64,000 nt of DNA, from positions 248,001-312,000 of the forward strand of contig NZ_CP134500.1 of assembly GCF_031760065.1 (NCBI RefSeq), read 5' to 3'. Made by a program: the position numbers and the translations under genes. Under the pieces are notes generated by a model, which saw nothing but the letters and a program-made list of their open reading frames with translations, did no database searches and was not told where the DNA came from. Positions 1 through 10,312 of this stretch are shown piece by piece. This DNA is from Streptomyces durocortorensis. GTDB lineage: Bacteria > Actinomycetota > Actinomycetes > Streptomycetales > Streptomycetaceae. Each line of letters starts with the position of its first letter. Positions within the stretch are counted from its first letter, which is position 1.

Positions 1-3000
1 CGTAGCGGCGTTGCACCGTCAGTGCGAACGAATCGAGGAACGTGCAGGCTGCGGCGTAGTTCGCCTGCTTGATGGCTTTGAGGTAGGAGTTGATCGAGGA
101 CAGGAACAGTGCGAAATCGAGCGAGTCGCCGCCGAACACCTCCATGCACCGGACGCTCGCGTCGACCTTGCCGCGCAGCACGTCCTCGAACTGAGCCTCG
201 CTCATCCGGGCCAGGCTCGCCCCCGAGAACACCAGGCCCGAGTGGATGACGCCGTGCACCGCGCCGAACCGTCGTACGATCTCGTCCTTCGCCGCACGCA
301 GGGACGCGAGGTCGGTGGCGTCGGACCTCAGGTACAGCGGCGCAGGCCCGTCCGCGCCGGTCGCCTGGGCGACAGCGGCTTCGACCCGCGCGTCCTGCGG
401 CCTGCGTCCGAGCCACACGACCTGGGCGTGGTACCGGCGGATCAGGTACTCGCTGATGACCGTGCCAAGGGCGCCCGCCCCGCCGATGATGACGTAGGTG
501 CCGCCCTGCCGCAGCCGGGACGACGTCGGCGAGGCCGGCTGAACAGTCATCAGCCGCTGCCCGTGCCACCGGCCGTCCCGGTGGATACGCAGGTCGCCGT
601 CCGTATCCGCGGGCAGGTCGAGCACCGCGGCGAGAGACGGCGCGGCGTAGTCCTCGACGTCCGCCACCCGCACCCGCCAGAGCGGGTACTCCTTCGCAGT
701 CGACCCCGCGAGGCCTGCGACACCGGCGTGCGCCGGGTCGACGGCCTCGGACTCATGGACGGCGTGCGCCCGCTCAGTGATCAGGGTCAGGCCCAATGAG
801 CGATCGCCGTACCCCGCCGCCAGAAGAGCTTTCACCGTGCGGAAGGCATGCAGCGAGCCGCTGGACTGGCCCTCGACGACGCTCGCACCGGACCGGTCAT
901 CCACGGCGCTGGGCGCCACCCAGATCAGATGGTCGAGTTCCGGGACCGACCGGAGGGACGTCTCCAGGTCCTCGTCCGTACTCCGCGACGGGTCCGCGAC
1001 CACGTGCGCGCCGGGAAAGCGCGCGGTGAGAACGTCCCGCGCCTGCCCTGGGGACGCGATGACGCCCACCGATTCGGAACTCCGCGGCCACGTCGCGGAT
1101 TCCGTCCGCTGAAGGGGATCCCACACCGGCACCAGCGTGGCGACGCCGTCCGCCGGGTCCGGCGTCTGCTCGGCTCGACGGCCTGCGATGCCCCGCAGGC
1201 GCAGGCACACCGTGCCGTCGTCGGTCGCGAGGTCGATGTCGATCCGGTCCGCGCCGCGCACGTCCTCGGCACGACGTATCAGGGCCCACATGGTGGTCGC
1301 ACCGGGGGCGAGGACCTCGGCCGACTTGATGCTGAACACCAACCCGACCCGGTCGTCGCCGTCGAGCAATCGCATGCACTGCATCGCCGAGTCCACCAGC
1401 GCCGGGTGCGGGACGAGGCCGTCCGTCGTTCCTGACGCCGTGCCGGGCAGCCGTAGTTCGGCCAGCACCGCGTTGTCGCTGCGGTGCACCGCCACGACCC
1501 CCTGGAACGTGGGGCCGTAGGCGATGCCGCGATCCCGCCACTCTGCGTAGAACCGCCGGGGGTCGAACGCGGTGGGCCGGAAATCCCGGAGCAGCGCGGG
1601 CAGATCGAGCTGCGGCTGCGCAGCCGTCGGCTCCGTGGCGGACACCTCGCCCTGGCAATGGAGTACGGGCTCGTCGCCGGCGGACTCCGTGGAGGACACC
1701 GTGAACCGGGTGACGTCACCGTCGGCGCGAAGATCCACCCGCAGTGCTCGCGGCGGCCCCGGCACCGAGAGAGGTCGCAGGAAGACGACGTCGTGCAGGC
1801 GAACCGCGTCGCTCGGGGCCCGCCCGGCCGCTGCTGCGGCCCACCGCAGATACATCGCCCCCGGGGCGATCCCGGTTCCCCGCACCTGGTGCTCACGCAG
1901 GTAGAACTCGTCGCCGGTGAGGACTCCCCCGCCGCGCCGCGGCCCGTCGTCTGCCGCCGCGCGGATCGGCAGCGCATAGCGTTCCCCCTCGAAGGGGTAG
2001 CCGGGCAGCGGGACGCGGCGGTAGCGGCTGTCTCGGAACAACTCGGCGAAATCCGGTGCCTCACCGTCGAGGAACTGCTGGGCGAGTGCCCGCAACCTGG
2101 AGTCTGCGCTCTGCGGCGGAACGTCCTGCCCGGAGAGCCAGGCAGTGCACCGGCTTTCCAGGTCCGCGATATCCCGGACCACACTCGCCCATCGATGCCG
2201 CAGGTGCCTGCGGCCGAGCAGAAGTGTGTGGCTCACGTCGCCGACATCGAGGTCCGGGTGCTCGCGGCAGTGGTGCGCGAGCCGGACCACCTGTTCGCGC
2301 AAGGCGTGCTCCGTCGCCGCCGACAGCGCGATCAACCGGGCCCCGTCCTGCCTGCTCCGCGGCGCCGGAGGCGGCTCCGATGGCTGCTCGATGACAGCGT
2401 GGGCGTTGGTTCCGCTCGCGCCGAGCGACGTGACCGCGGCGCGCCGCTTGCCGCCTTCGGGCACGGCCCACCGCCTGGGCTCCGTGTGTACGAAGAACGG
2501 GCTGCCGGCCAGCGTGACACTGGAGTTCGTCGCGGTGTGGTGGGGCAGACCGGGGATCACCTCGTGCCTCATCGCCAGCAGTGCCCTGATGACGCCGATC
2601 ACGCCGGCCGCGGCCTGCGCGTGGCCGATGGAGGCCTTTGTCGAGCCGAGCGAGCAGAACCGCTCGGCGTCCGTGAAGCCGCGGAACGCGCGATCGAGCG
2701 CCCGGAACTCCACCGGATCGCCGAGCTTGGTTCCGGTGCCGTGTGCCTCGACCAACCCGATCCCCGCGGGGTCGATCTCGAAGTCCTGGTAGATCTGCCT
2801 GATCAGCCGTTCCTGCGAGGTCCCGTTCGGCGCGGCGATCCCGTTCGTCGTGCCGTTGTGGTTGATCCCGATTCCACGGATCACGCCGTGGATGTGGTCA
2901 CCGTCCGCCTCGGCGTCCGAGAGCCGTTTGAGGATCAGCGCACCGACTCCCTCGGCGGGCACGAATCCGTCGGCCGCCTGGTCGAACGAACGGCACCGGC

Positions 3001-6000
3001 CCGTCGGGGAAAGCATCCCGGCCCGCGACGCCGCCAGATACAGCCGCGGCGAGTTCTGGACGTAGACCCCGCCCGCGATCGCCGTGGTGACCTCGCCCGC
3101 CCACAGCGCCTGGCACGCCAGGTGGAGGGAGACCAGCGAGCTGGAGCACGCGGTGTCGACCGCGATCGCCGGCCCGTGCAGGTCCAGGTAGTACGCGATG
3201 CGGGACGGCACGAGCGAGTTCATGTTGCCCCACAGTGCCTGGCCCGGGTAGTCGGAAGGCCCCGTCAGGTCCAGGTAGTCGCCCGCGGCGCAGCCCACGT
3301 AGATACCGCACCGGTCGCGGGCGAGCGACTCGCCCGCGTGGCCCGCGTCCTCAAGCGCCCGCCATGCTTCCTGAAGGAACAGCCGCTGCTGCGGCTCCAT
3401 GTAGACGGCCTCTGCACCGGAGATCCCGAAGAAGAGCGGGTCGAACTCGTCGACGCCGTCCAGAAGACCGCCGTCCAGGCAGACGCTGCCCAGCGACGCG
3501 AGGTCCCAGCGGGACACCTTCGAGACAGCATCCCGGCCGGAGGCCAGCAGGTCCCAGAACTCGTCGACGTCCCGGGCTCCCGGGAACCGGCCGCTCATGC
3601 CGACGATCGCGACGGGCTCCCGGCCACGGCCCGACGGCCCAGATGCGGCGGACGGCCCGGATACGGCGGACAACTCAGGTACGGCGGGCGCCTCGGGTGC
3701 GGCGGACAGCTCAGGTACCACGAACGTCTCCGGGGCCACGGACGGCCCGGGTGCCACGGACGGCCCCGGTACCGCGGCCAGGACGGCGGCGCCTTCCTCG
3801 TCGACGATGAACCGCGTCAGCCGCCTGATCGACGGGTTCTCGAACAGCACGCTCGGATCGAGGTCAGTGCTCAGCGACTCGTTGAGCCGGTGCACCAGGG
3901 AGACGCCGGTGAGCGAGTCCAGTCCGTAGTCGGCGAAGGGCTTGTCGGCCGCGAGCTCATCCGCGGTCAGCTTCAGCGTTTCGGCGAGGATCCGCTCGAC
4001 GGCCGCGCGGACGTGCTCCTCGACCGAAGCGGACCCGGCAGGCCGCGGATCCCGGCGCGGGACGGGCGAACCGGCGCGCGCCAGCAGTACCTGCTGGCCC
4101 AGGTCGCGGGCGGGCTCCGCCAGCAGGTCGACCGTGTCGAACCCGCACTCCCGCAGCACTTCGCGCCACGAGTTCGCGGACAGCGCCGGTCCGCCCCGGA
4201 TACGCCTTCCGTCCGTGGGCCGCCACCACCCTTCGAGGAGCCCGAAGGTCAGATGCGACCACCAGTCGTTCCGGGCGAGTTCGTTGAGTACGAGGACTCC
4301 GCCGGGCCGCAGCAGTGCTCTGGCGTGACGCACTGCCTGCACGATGTCCTTGGTGGCGTGCAGGACGTTGTTGGCGATGACGATGTCGTAGTCGCCCACC
4401 GCGAGTCCCTGTGCGCCGGGCTCCCGCTCCACGTCGAAGGTCGTGAAGGACAGGTACGGCACGTGACCGGCGAACCGCCGCTCCGCGTCGATCAGGAACG
4501 CCTTCGAAACGTCCGTATAGCAGTACTCAGCGAGGTCGTGGCCCGTCAGTTGGGCGAAAACGCGCTCGCTGGTGCTGCCGGTGCCCGCTCCGATCTCCAG
4601 CAGCCGGATCCCGTCGCGACGGGCGTCCACCTCCGCGCGCACCGCGCCGGCCGTCACGTCGTTGAAGTAGTCGGCCGTCGCGTTCCCCCGGTACGCCGGT
4701 TCCACCAGCTCGAACGAGCCGCCCGGGAACATGATCGCCGTGGCCTTCGTCCGCCCGGACAGGATCGCGGGCAAGGCCTCGATCATGCGCTCGGTCAGGC
4801 CGGTCTTGGCCGCCAGCTCCGGGTCTCCGGCACGGGCGTCCTTCCACGCACGCCAGGTGCTCCACGCCTGTTCGAGGCCTGGCGCACTCTTCCTGGGCAC
4901 CACGAATCCGCCCTCACGCACGAGTTCTCCGTGGTTCAGCAGCACGGTCACCGTATGGTCGAGCCACTGGGCGAAGGACGGGGTGATGCTCCGCCCGATC
5001 AGGTCCTGACGAACGGGCGCGTCGAAGAGTCCCGCCGCCATGAGCTGTGCGAGCACGAGCGGGCGCGAGAGGCTGTCCATCTCCTCTGTGGCGGACGTGC
5101 GACCGGACAGGAACGTCTCGACGCTCTCGGGACTGGCCGCGGCCACGAGCAACGATTTTGCGTCGAGCGGGTCAGCGGCCCGAGGAACCGGCACCGCCTC
5201 GGCAGCCGGCCAGTACCGTTTCGCAGCGAACGGGTACGTCGGCAGGCTCACCCGCACCGGCGGATTCGCGCCGTGGCAGGCGTGCCAGTCGACGTCGATG
5301 CCGTTGACCCACAGGGGCGCGATCTTGTCCCACTCCCCGTGTTCGAGCCACCCGGCGACCAGGTCTCGCAGCTCCCCGGGGCGGTCGAAGAGGCCGAGCA
5401 GCATGTCCTCAGGCCGTCGGGCCGTACCTTCGAACACCGTTCCGCGCGCCCCGCGCCCGACGTAGTCCTGAAGGGTCGCGATCAGCCCGTCGACGTCGTT
5501 CGCGACGAAGACCACGCGTTCGGCCATCGCCCGCCGCCCGACCTGCAGCGTGTAGGCGAGCGACGCCAGATCGCCGTGCGCGTCCAGGTATCCCGGCAGG
5601 AACTCAAGGAGCTGCCGCGCGAGGAGGCCGAGCCGCTCCCCGTCGCGGGCCGAGAGGATCACCGCTTGGGGGCCGGGGAGGCCGGCGGACCGCGGACCGG
5701 TCGGCGCCTGTTCCAGTACCGCGTGCACGTTGGTGCCGCCGATCCCGAAGGAGCTCAGTCCCGCCCGCGCGGGCTCGTCGCCGTCCAGCGGCAGATTCCG
5801 GTCGGCCACGAAGAACGGCGACTCCTCCCAGTCGATCTCCGAGCTCGACACGTCGCAGTGCAGGGTCCGCGGAACCTCCCCGTGCTGCAGGGCCAGGGCC
5901 ACCTTGATGAGTCCGGCGATCCCCGCGGCCGCGTCCAGGTGGCCGATGTTGCTCTTGACCGAGCCGATGCCGCAGTACTGGCTGCGTGCCGTGTAGTGGC

Positions 6001-9000
6001 GGTACGCCGCAGTCAGAGCCGCGACCTCGATGGGATCGCCGAGCCTCGTGCCCGTGCCGTGCGCTTCGACGTAGCTGATCGTCGACGGGTCCGTGCCCGC
6101 CTTGTCGAGCGCCTTGCGGATCACCTCGGCCTGGCCGCGCACACCGGGCGCGTAGAACCCTGCTTTGTCGCCGCCGTCGTTGTTCACCGCGATGCCGCGG
6201 ATCAGGCAGTAGATGTGATCACCGGCCGCAATCGCCTCGCTGGCGCGCTTGAGGACGACCACACCGACGCCTTCACCGCCGGACATGCCGTCGGCGCCGT
6301 CGGCGAACGCGCGGCTGCGCCCGTCGCTGGAGAAGTTCAGGCCCGGCTGGTGCACGTATCCCAGCTCCCCCGCGGAGAACAGGCTGGCCGCGCCGACGAT
6401 CGCCTGGTCGGCATCGCCGGCCAGGAGTCCCTGGCAGGCGACGTGCACCGCGCTCAGCGCCGAAGAGCAGTTGGTGCTCACCGCCATGCTGGGGCCGCGC
6501 AGGCCCAGCTTCGTGGAGATCATCGTGGGCACCGTGCCGCCTTGGGCGAACAGCCACGCGGCGTAGGTCTCGGAGCTCGCCAGGACCCGCGGGCCCGTCG
6601 CGTTCGCCATCAGAGCCGGGAGCAGGGCCTGGTAGAAGTTCGTGCTCGTGGACGTGGTGACGCTGGTCTCGGGAACGTCCTCCGGGCGGTAACCGGCGTC
6701 CTCCAACGCCTGCCACGCGTGCTGCAACAGCAGGCGTGCCTGTGGGTCCATGAACTCGGCGTCGCGGGGGGAGATGTCGAAGAACGCCGCGTCGAACTCC
6801 GCCCTGCCGTCCACGACCGACCGCTGCGGCACGTATCCGGGTCGGGTGATCATCTCCTCCGGCACTCCGAGCGCGCGCAGTTCCTCGACCGACCATGACG
6901 TGCCGCCGCTGTGTCCTTCCACGAGCGCGGACCAGAATGCGCGGTGGTCCATGGCTCCCGGGAACCGGCAGGAGATGCCGATCACCGCGATCGAATCATC
7001 GAGCGAGGCGTCGCCGGCCGCCGGAGTGGCATGGCGGGGATCAGGTTGCTGCTCGGCCTCGGCGGGCTGCGCCGCGGGTGCCTGCCCGGCAGGCAGCAGC
7101 CCCGTCAGGTGTCGGGCCATCGTGGCGACGGACGGGTGGGCGAAAACGCTGGTGGGTCGCAACGAGCAGCCGAACTCGCGGTTGATCTGCTCCACCGCTT
7201 CGATGGCCGCGAAGGAGTCCCCGCCGATGTCGAAGAAGCCTGCGGCACGATCGATATCACGCGAGCCGAGCACCCCTTCGAAGATCCCGCGCACGGTCCG
7301 CTCGATGTCGAGCGCGGCCACCGGGCTGTCGGCGGCCGGGAGCGGCACCGTCCCGGCGGCCTCGGTCAGCTTCGCCCGGTCGACCTTGCCGTGCGCCGTG
7401 AGCGGGAAGGCGTCCAGGGCCACGAATGCGGCGGGCAGCATGTAGGCGGGGAGGGTCCTGGCGAGTTCCGCGCGCAACAGCGCGGCGTCGACCGGCGTGT
7501 CCCCGTTCCCGGTGTAGTAGGCCGTGAGCCTGTCCGACAGGCCGGCATGCTCAAGCAGGACGACGCTTCGGCCGATCTCCGGGCGGGCATTGAGAACCGC
7601 CTCGATCTCACCGGGTTCGATGCGGTGGCCGCGCAGTTTGACCTGGTTGTCCATCCGGCCCAGGACGACGATCTCGCCATTGGGCAGTCGGCGCGCGCTG
7701 TCGCCGGTCCGGTACAGCCGTCCGGGCGCGAACGGGTTGTCCAGGAAGCGCTCGGCCGTCAACTCCGGCTTCCGGTGGTAGCCCAGGGCGACCCCGTCGC
7801 CTGCGATGTGAAGCTCGCCGGTTACGCCCACAGGCAGGGGACTCAGGTTCTGGTCGAGGACGTACAGCTGGGTGTTCGCGATGGGGCTGCCGATGGTCAC
7901 CGGCTCCTCACGGCGCAGCCGCTTGGCCGCTGACCAGATGGTCGTCTCCGTGGGCCCGTACAGGTTCCAGGCCTCGCCGCGCGTCACGAGTTGGTCCTTC
8001 AGGCCGTCGGGCAGCGCCTCGCCACCACACAACACCTTGACGCCCTCGGTGTTCTGCCACCCGACGCGCACCAGCATGGCCCAGGTCGCCGGAGTGGCCT
8101 GCATGATGGTGGGCCGCCAGTCGGCGATCTTCTCGGCCAGCAAGGTGGCATCGGCGGCCGTGGCCGATTCACAGACGCAGACCTGTCCGCCGGTGATCAG
8201 CGGGAGGTAGAGCTCCAGGGCGGCGATGTCGAAGCTGTGCGTGGTGATGGCCAACAGCCGATCGTTGGACGCCACTCCCAGCGTGTGCGCCATGGCCAGC
8301 AGGAAATTGGTCAGCGCCGCGTGCGGAACCACGACGCCCTTGGGCTTCCCCGTGCTGCCGGAGGTGTAGATGATGTAGGCGGCTTGGGGTGTCGAGGTCG
8401 GCGAGTCCGGCGCAGCGGCGGTCCTCTCCCCCGCCGTTGCCCATGCCTGGGGGATCTGATCATCCTGGCGGTCTGTCGGGTACAGTCCCGTCTTCGGCGT
8501 CGCCACGGCGGCCAGCCTGTCCATCACCGCCTCATGGCAGATGACGAGTTGCGCGCCGCTGTCCTCGACCATGTAGGAGAGGCGTTCGGTCGGCAGCCGG
8601 TCGTCCAGGGGCAGGTACACCGCGCCGAGCCTCATGACGGCGAGGAGGGCCACGACGAGGTCGAGTGACCGTTCGTAGCAGACCCCGACGACGTCCCCGG
8701 GGCCGACGCCTTGACGTGTCAGCGCCTGTGCCAGCGCCGAGCTGCGGTCCGCGAGTTCGCGATAGGTGAGAGTCCTCGCCCCGCAGGTGGCCGCCGGGGC
8801 ATCCGGGTTCGCCTCTGCCTGCTCCGCGAAGAGATCCCAGCACGTGCGATGCGTGGGAAAGTCGGCCTCGGTCCGGTTCCATGCCTCGATGACGAGGCGC
8901 CGTTCCTCGTCGCCGAGCAGGTTCAGCCTGCCTGTCGGCGACTGCCCGTCCGAGTCGAGGATGCTGTCCACCAGGGTGGCGAAGTGTGCTGCCATGCCCG

Positions 9001-10312
9001 AGACGGCGTCGGCCGAGAAGGCGTCGGGGTGGTACTTCCAGTTCACCAGGAACCCGTCACCGGGAGCCACGTCCACCGTGAGGTCGTACTCACCCAGCTG
9101 GTACAGCCCGTCGACGAGCTCGAAGTCCGTCTCGCCGGTGGCGCGGGCCCGCTCGCCCAGGTATCCGGAGAGAGCGGAATCCTGGTAGTTGTACACGATC
9201 TGGTAGAGAGGCGACCGCGGATTCGCGCCCCGAGCACCGAGATCGCCCACGATCCGGTGGAACGGGTAGGTTCCGTGGTCAAGTACTTCGAGCACCGTGG
9301 ACTGTACGCGCCGGGCGAACGACGTGAACTCCTCGGAGGCGTCCGGCCTGCTCCGGACGGGTAACGTGTTGACGAAGCAGCCGACGATCGGGTCGAAGTG
9401 TTCCGTCGGGCGCCCGGCCACCGGCATCCCGATGACGAGGTCCTCGCTTCCGGTGTACCGGTGCAGCAGAGTCAGGAAGGCCGCCAGGAAGAAGGTCCCC
9501 GGGCTGATCTCATGTGAAGCGGTGAAGGCCGCGATGGCGGCGGCCTGCTCTTCCGGCAGGCGGCTGGTGTACACCTCGCCCACATGAGGCGCGTCCGGCA
9601 GCAGAGCCACCTGTGAGGGTAACCCTGTGAGGACGTCCGCGCCGGCGAGCTCCCGCAGCCAGAACTCGCGGTCCTCCTCAGCGCGTTCGCCGGTGAGAGC
9701 GTCCCGCTCCCACGCGACGAACTCACCGAACGAGGCGGAGCCCACCTCGATCGGCACGTCCCGCCCCTCGACCCGCGCCCGGTACGAGCTGAACAGCGTG
9801 TCGATGACGAGACGCCCCGACACCCCATCGATCACGAGGTGATGAACGACCAGCAGAACGTACGCCTCGGACGCGGAGCGACGCAGGACAGCCAGCCTGG
9901 TCAAGGGATCACCGGCCAGGCCGAACGGCCGCCTCGCCCTTTCCTTCAGAAAGTCCAGCACTCCACCGGACGGCACATCGGAGATGTCCGCATACTCGAC
10001 CGAGAAACCGTCCGCATCTCCGTGGGACAGACGCGGCCCGTCATCCGTCTCGCGCACCGCGGCCGAGAGAAGTGGATGCCGGGACAGCGTGTCGCGGAAT
10101 GCGGCCTGAAGCGCCGCGACATCCACGTCCGCACACGAGAAGCACACGGGAACGTTGTACGCATACGTCTCCGGCTCCAGCTTGGCAAGTGCCCACAGGC
10201 CGCGCTGCCCCTCGGACAAGGGAATGTCCGCATGTCTGCCGAGCTCGGCCAGTACCCCCGTCGTCGATATCTCGCCGTCGGCATACATGCGGGCGATCGC
10301 GCGAAGGCTCAT
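1..10312 (-). CDS. Hybrid NRPS / trans-AT polyketide synthase (C-A-PCP-KS-cMT-ACP-KS-DH-KR...), 3' end outside window
   Basis: The frame is open for 3437 residues from ATG 10312 to the left edge, so the C-terminus is missing. Domains in order: condensation (about 27-455, HHLVIDG at 157-163), adenylation (about 475-985, core YTSGSTGKPKG near 642), PCP (Ser1033 in GGDS), KS1 (about 1109-1530, Cys1282 in TNCSS, plus both His motifs), C-methyltransferase (about 1720-2070, LEIGAGTG near 1905), ACP (Ser2133 in GLDSL), KS2 (about 2235-2645, Cys2389 in DTACSS), dehydratase (His2808 in HQVRGTGIAP, Asp in HPALVDSAMQ near 2971) and ketoreductase (GGAGALG near 3270, Tyr3419). Each KS is followed only by a short linker ending LPTYPF or LPGYPF, with no AT, so malonyl units must come from a free AT encoded elsewhere. 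The Stachelhaus positions read D-I-L-Q-L-G-L-I-W, the known glycine code. The start has a strong ribosome site (GGGAGGAG, 6 nt). The logic is that an upstream acyl chain is condensed with Gly, extended and alpha-methylated, extended again and reduced. The product is unknown; the Gly module before AT-less PKS modules recalls lankacidin-type synthases, which is inference. Confidence 0.96.
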   Translation of the reverse strand, partial: MSLRAIARMYADGEISTTGVLAELGRHADIPLSEGQRGLWALAKLEPETYAYNVPVCFSCADVDVAALQAAFRDTLSRHPLLSAAVRETDDGPRLSHGDADGFSVEYADISDVPSGGVLDFLKERARRPFGLAGDPLTRLAVLRRSASEAYVLLVVHHLVIDGVSGRLVIDTLFSSYRARVEGRDVPIEVGSASFGEFVAWERDALTGERAEEDREFWLRELAGADVLTGLPSQVALLPDAPHVGEVYTSRLPEEQAAAIAAFTASHEISPGTFFLAAFLTLLHRYTGSEDLVIGMPVAGRPTEHFDPIVGCFVNTLPVRSRPDASEEFTSFARRVQSTVLEVLDHGTYPFHRIVGDLGARGANPRSPLYQIVYNYQDSALSGYLGERARATGETDFELVDGLYQLGEYDLTVDVAPGDGFLVNWKYHPDAFSADAVSGMAAHFATLVDSILDSDGQSPTGRLNLLGDEERRLVIEAWNRTEADFPTHRTCWDLFAEQAEANPDAPAATCGARTLTYRELADRSSALAQALTRQGVGPGDVVGVCYERSLDLVVALLAVMRLGAVYLPLDDRLPTERLSYMVEDSGAQLVICHEAVMDRLAAVATPKTGLYPTDRQDDQIPQAWATAGERTAAAPDSPTSTPQAAYIIYTSGSTGKPKGVVVPHAALTNFLLAMAHTLGVASNDRLLAITTHSFDIAALELYLPLITGGQVCVCESATAADATLLAEKIADWRPTIMQATPATWAMLVRVGWQNTEGVKVLCGGEALPDGLKDQLVTRGEAWNLYGPTETTIWSAAKRLRREEPVTIGSPIANTQLYVLDQNLSPLPVGVTGELHIAGDGVALGYHRKPELTAERFLDNPFAPGRLYRTGDSARRLPNGEIVVLGRMDNQVKLRGHRIEPGEIEAVLNARPEIGRSVVLLEHAGLSDRLTAYYTGNGDTPVDAALLRAELARTLPAYMLPAAFVALDAFPLTAHGKVDRAKLTEAAGTVPLPAADSPVAALDIERTVRGIFEGVLGSRDIDRAAGFFDIGGDSFAAIEAVEQINREFGCSLRPTSVFAHPSVATMARHLTGLLPAGQAPAAQPAEAEQQPDPRHATPAAGDASLDDSIAVIGISCRFPGAMDHRAFWSALVEGHSGGTSWSVEELRALGVPEEMITRPGYVPQRSVVDGRAEFDAAFFDISPRDAEFMDPQARLLLQHAWQALEDAGYRPEDVPETSVTTSTSTNFYQALLPALMANATGPRVLASSETYAAWLFAQGGTVPTMISTKLGLRGPSMAVSTNCSSALSAVHVACQGLLAGDADQAIVGAASLFSAGELGYVHQPGLNFSSDGRSRAFADGADGMSGGEGVGVVVLKRASEAIAAGDHIYCLIRGIAVNNDGGDKAGFYAPGVRGQAEVIRKALDKAGTDPSTISYVEAHGTGTRLGDPIEVAALTAAYRHYTARSQYCGIGSVKSNIGHLDAAAGIAGLIKVALALQHGEVPRTLHCDVSSSEIDWEESPFFVADRNLPLDGDEPARAGLSSFGIGGTNVHAVLEQAPTGPRSAGLPGPQAVILSARDGERLGLLARQLLEFLPGYLDAHGDLASLAYTLQVGRRAMAERVVFVANDVDGLIATLQDYVGRGARGTVFEGTARRPEDMLLGLFDRPGELRDLVAGWLEHGEWDKIAPLWVNGIDVDWHACHGANPPVRVSLPTYPFAAKRYWPAAEAVPVPRAADPLDAKSLLVAAASPESVETFLSGRTSATEEMDSLSRPLVLAQLMAAGLFDAPVRQDLIGRSITPSFAQWLDHTVTVLLNHGELVREGGFVVPRKSAPGLEQAWSTWRAWKDARAGDPELAAKTGLTERMIEALPAILSGRTKATAIMFPGGSFELVEPAYRGNATADYFNDVTAGAVRAEVDARRDGIRLLEIGAGTGSTSERVFAQLTGHDLAEYCYTDVSKAFLIDAERRFAGHVPYLSFTTFDVEREPGAQGLAVGDYDIVIANNVLHATKDIVQAVRHARALLRPGGVLVLNELARNDWWSHLTFGLLEGWWRPTDGRRIRGGPALSANSWREVLRECGFDTVDLLAEPARDLGQQVLLARAGSPVPRRDPRPAGSASVEEHVRAAVERILAETLKLTADELAADKPFADYGLDSLTGVSLVHRLNESLSTDLDPSVLFENPSIRRLTRFIVDEEGAAVLAAVPGPSVAPGPSVAPETFVVPELSAAPEAPAVPELSAVSGPSAASGPSGRGREPVAIVGMSGRFPGARDVDEFWDLLASGRDAVSKVSRWDLASLGSVCLDGGLLDGVDEFDPLFFGISGAEAVYMEPQQRLFLQEAWRALEDAGHAGESLARDRCGIYVGCAAGDYLDLTGPSDYPGQALWGNMNSLVPSRIAYYLDLHGPAIAVDTACSSSLVSLHLACQALWAGEVTTAIAGGVYVQNSPRLYLAASRAGMLSPTGRCRSFDQAADGFVPAEGVGALILKRLSDAEADGDHIHGVIRGIGINHNGTTNGIAAPNGTSQERLIRQIYQDFEIDPAGIGLVEAHGTGTKLGDPVEFRALDRAFRGFTDAERFCSLGSTKASIGHAQAAAGVIGVIRALLAMRHEVIPGLPHHTATNSSVTLAGSPFFVHTEPRRWAVPEGGKRRAAVTSLGASGTNAHAVIEQPSEPPPAPRSRQDGARLIALSAATEHALREQVVRLAHHCREHPDLDVGDVSHTLLLGRRHLRHRWASVVRDIADLESRCTAWLSGQDVPPQSADSRLRALAQQFLDGEAPDFAELFRDSRYRRVPLPGYPFEGERYALPIRAAADDGPRRGGGVLTGDEFYLREHQVRGTGIAPGAMYLRWAAAAAGRAPSDAVRLHDVVFLRPLSVPGPPRALRVDLRADGDVTRFTVSSTESAGDEPVLHCQGEVSATEPTAAQPQLDLPALLRDFRPTAFDPRRFYAEWRDRGIAYGPTFQGVVAVHRSDNAVLAELRLPGTASGTTDGLVPHPALVDSAMQCMRLLDGDDRVGLVFSIKSAEVLAPGATTMWALIRRAEDVRGADRIDIDLATDDGTVCLRLRGIAGRRAEQTPDPADGVATLVPVWDPLQRTESATWPRSSESVGVIASPGQARDVLTARFPGAHVVADPSRSTDEDLETSLRSVPELDHLIWVAPSAVDDRSGASVVEGQSSGSLHAFRTVKALLAAGYGDRSLGLTLITERAHAVHESEAVDPAHAGVAGLAGSTAKEYPLWRVRVADVEDYAAPSLAAVLDLPADTDGDLRIHRDGRWHGQRLMTVQPASPTSSRLRQGGTYVIIGGAGALGTVISEYLIRRYHAQVVWLGRRPQDARVEAAVAQATGADGPAPLYLRSDATDLASLRAAKDEIVRRFGAVHGVIHSGLVFSGASLARMSEAQFEDVLRGKVDASVRCMEVFGGDSLDFALFLSSINSYLKAIKQANYAAACTFLDSFALTVQRRY

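Noticed and set aside
5200..5750. Acyltransferase domain between KS1 and the methyltransferase
   Set aside because: The space is about 170 residues, too short for an AT, and shows no GHSxG-type motif; it is the usual post-KS linker ending LPTYPFAAKRYW.
1484..6898. 1804-codon open frame on the plus strand
   Set aside because: It is antisense to the PKS frame. The translation is an Arg/Gly/Pro-rich shadow with no domains, while the minus strand carries all catalytic motifs in one frame.
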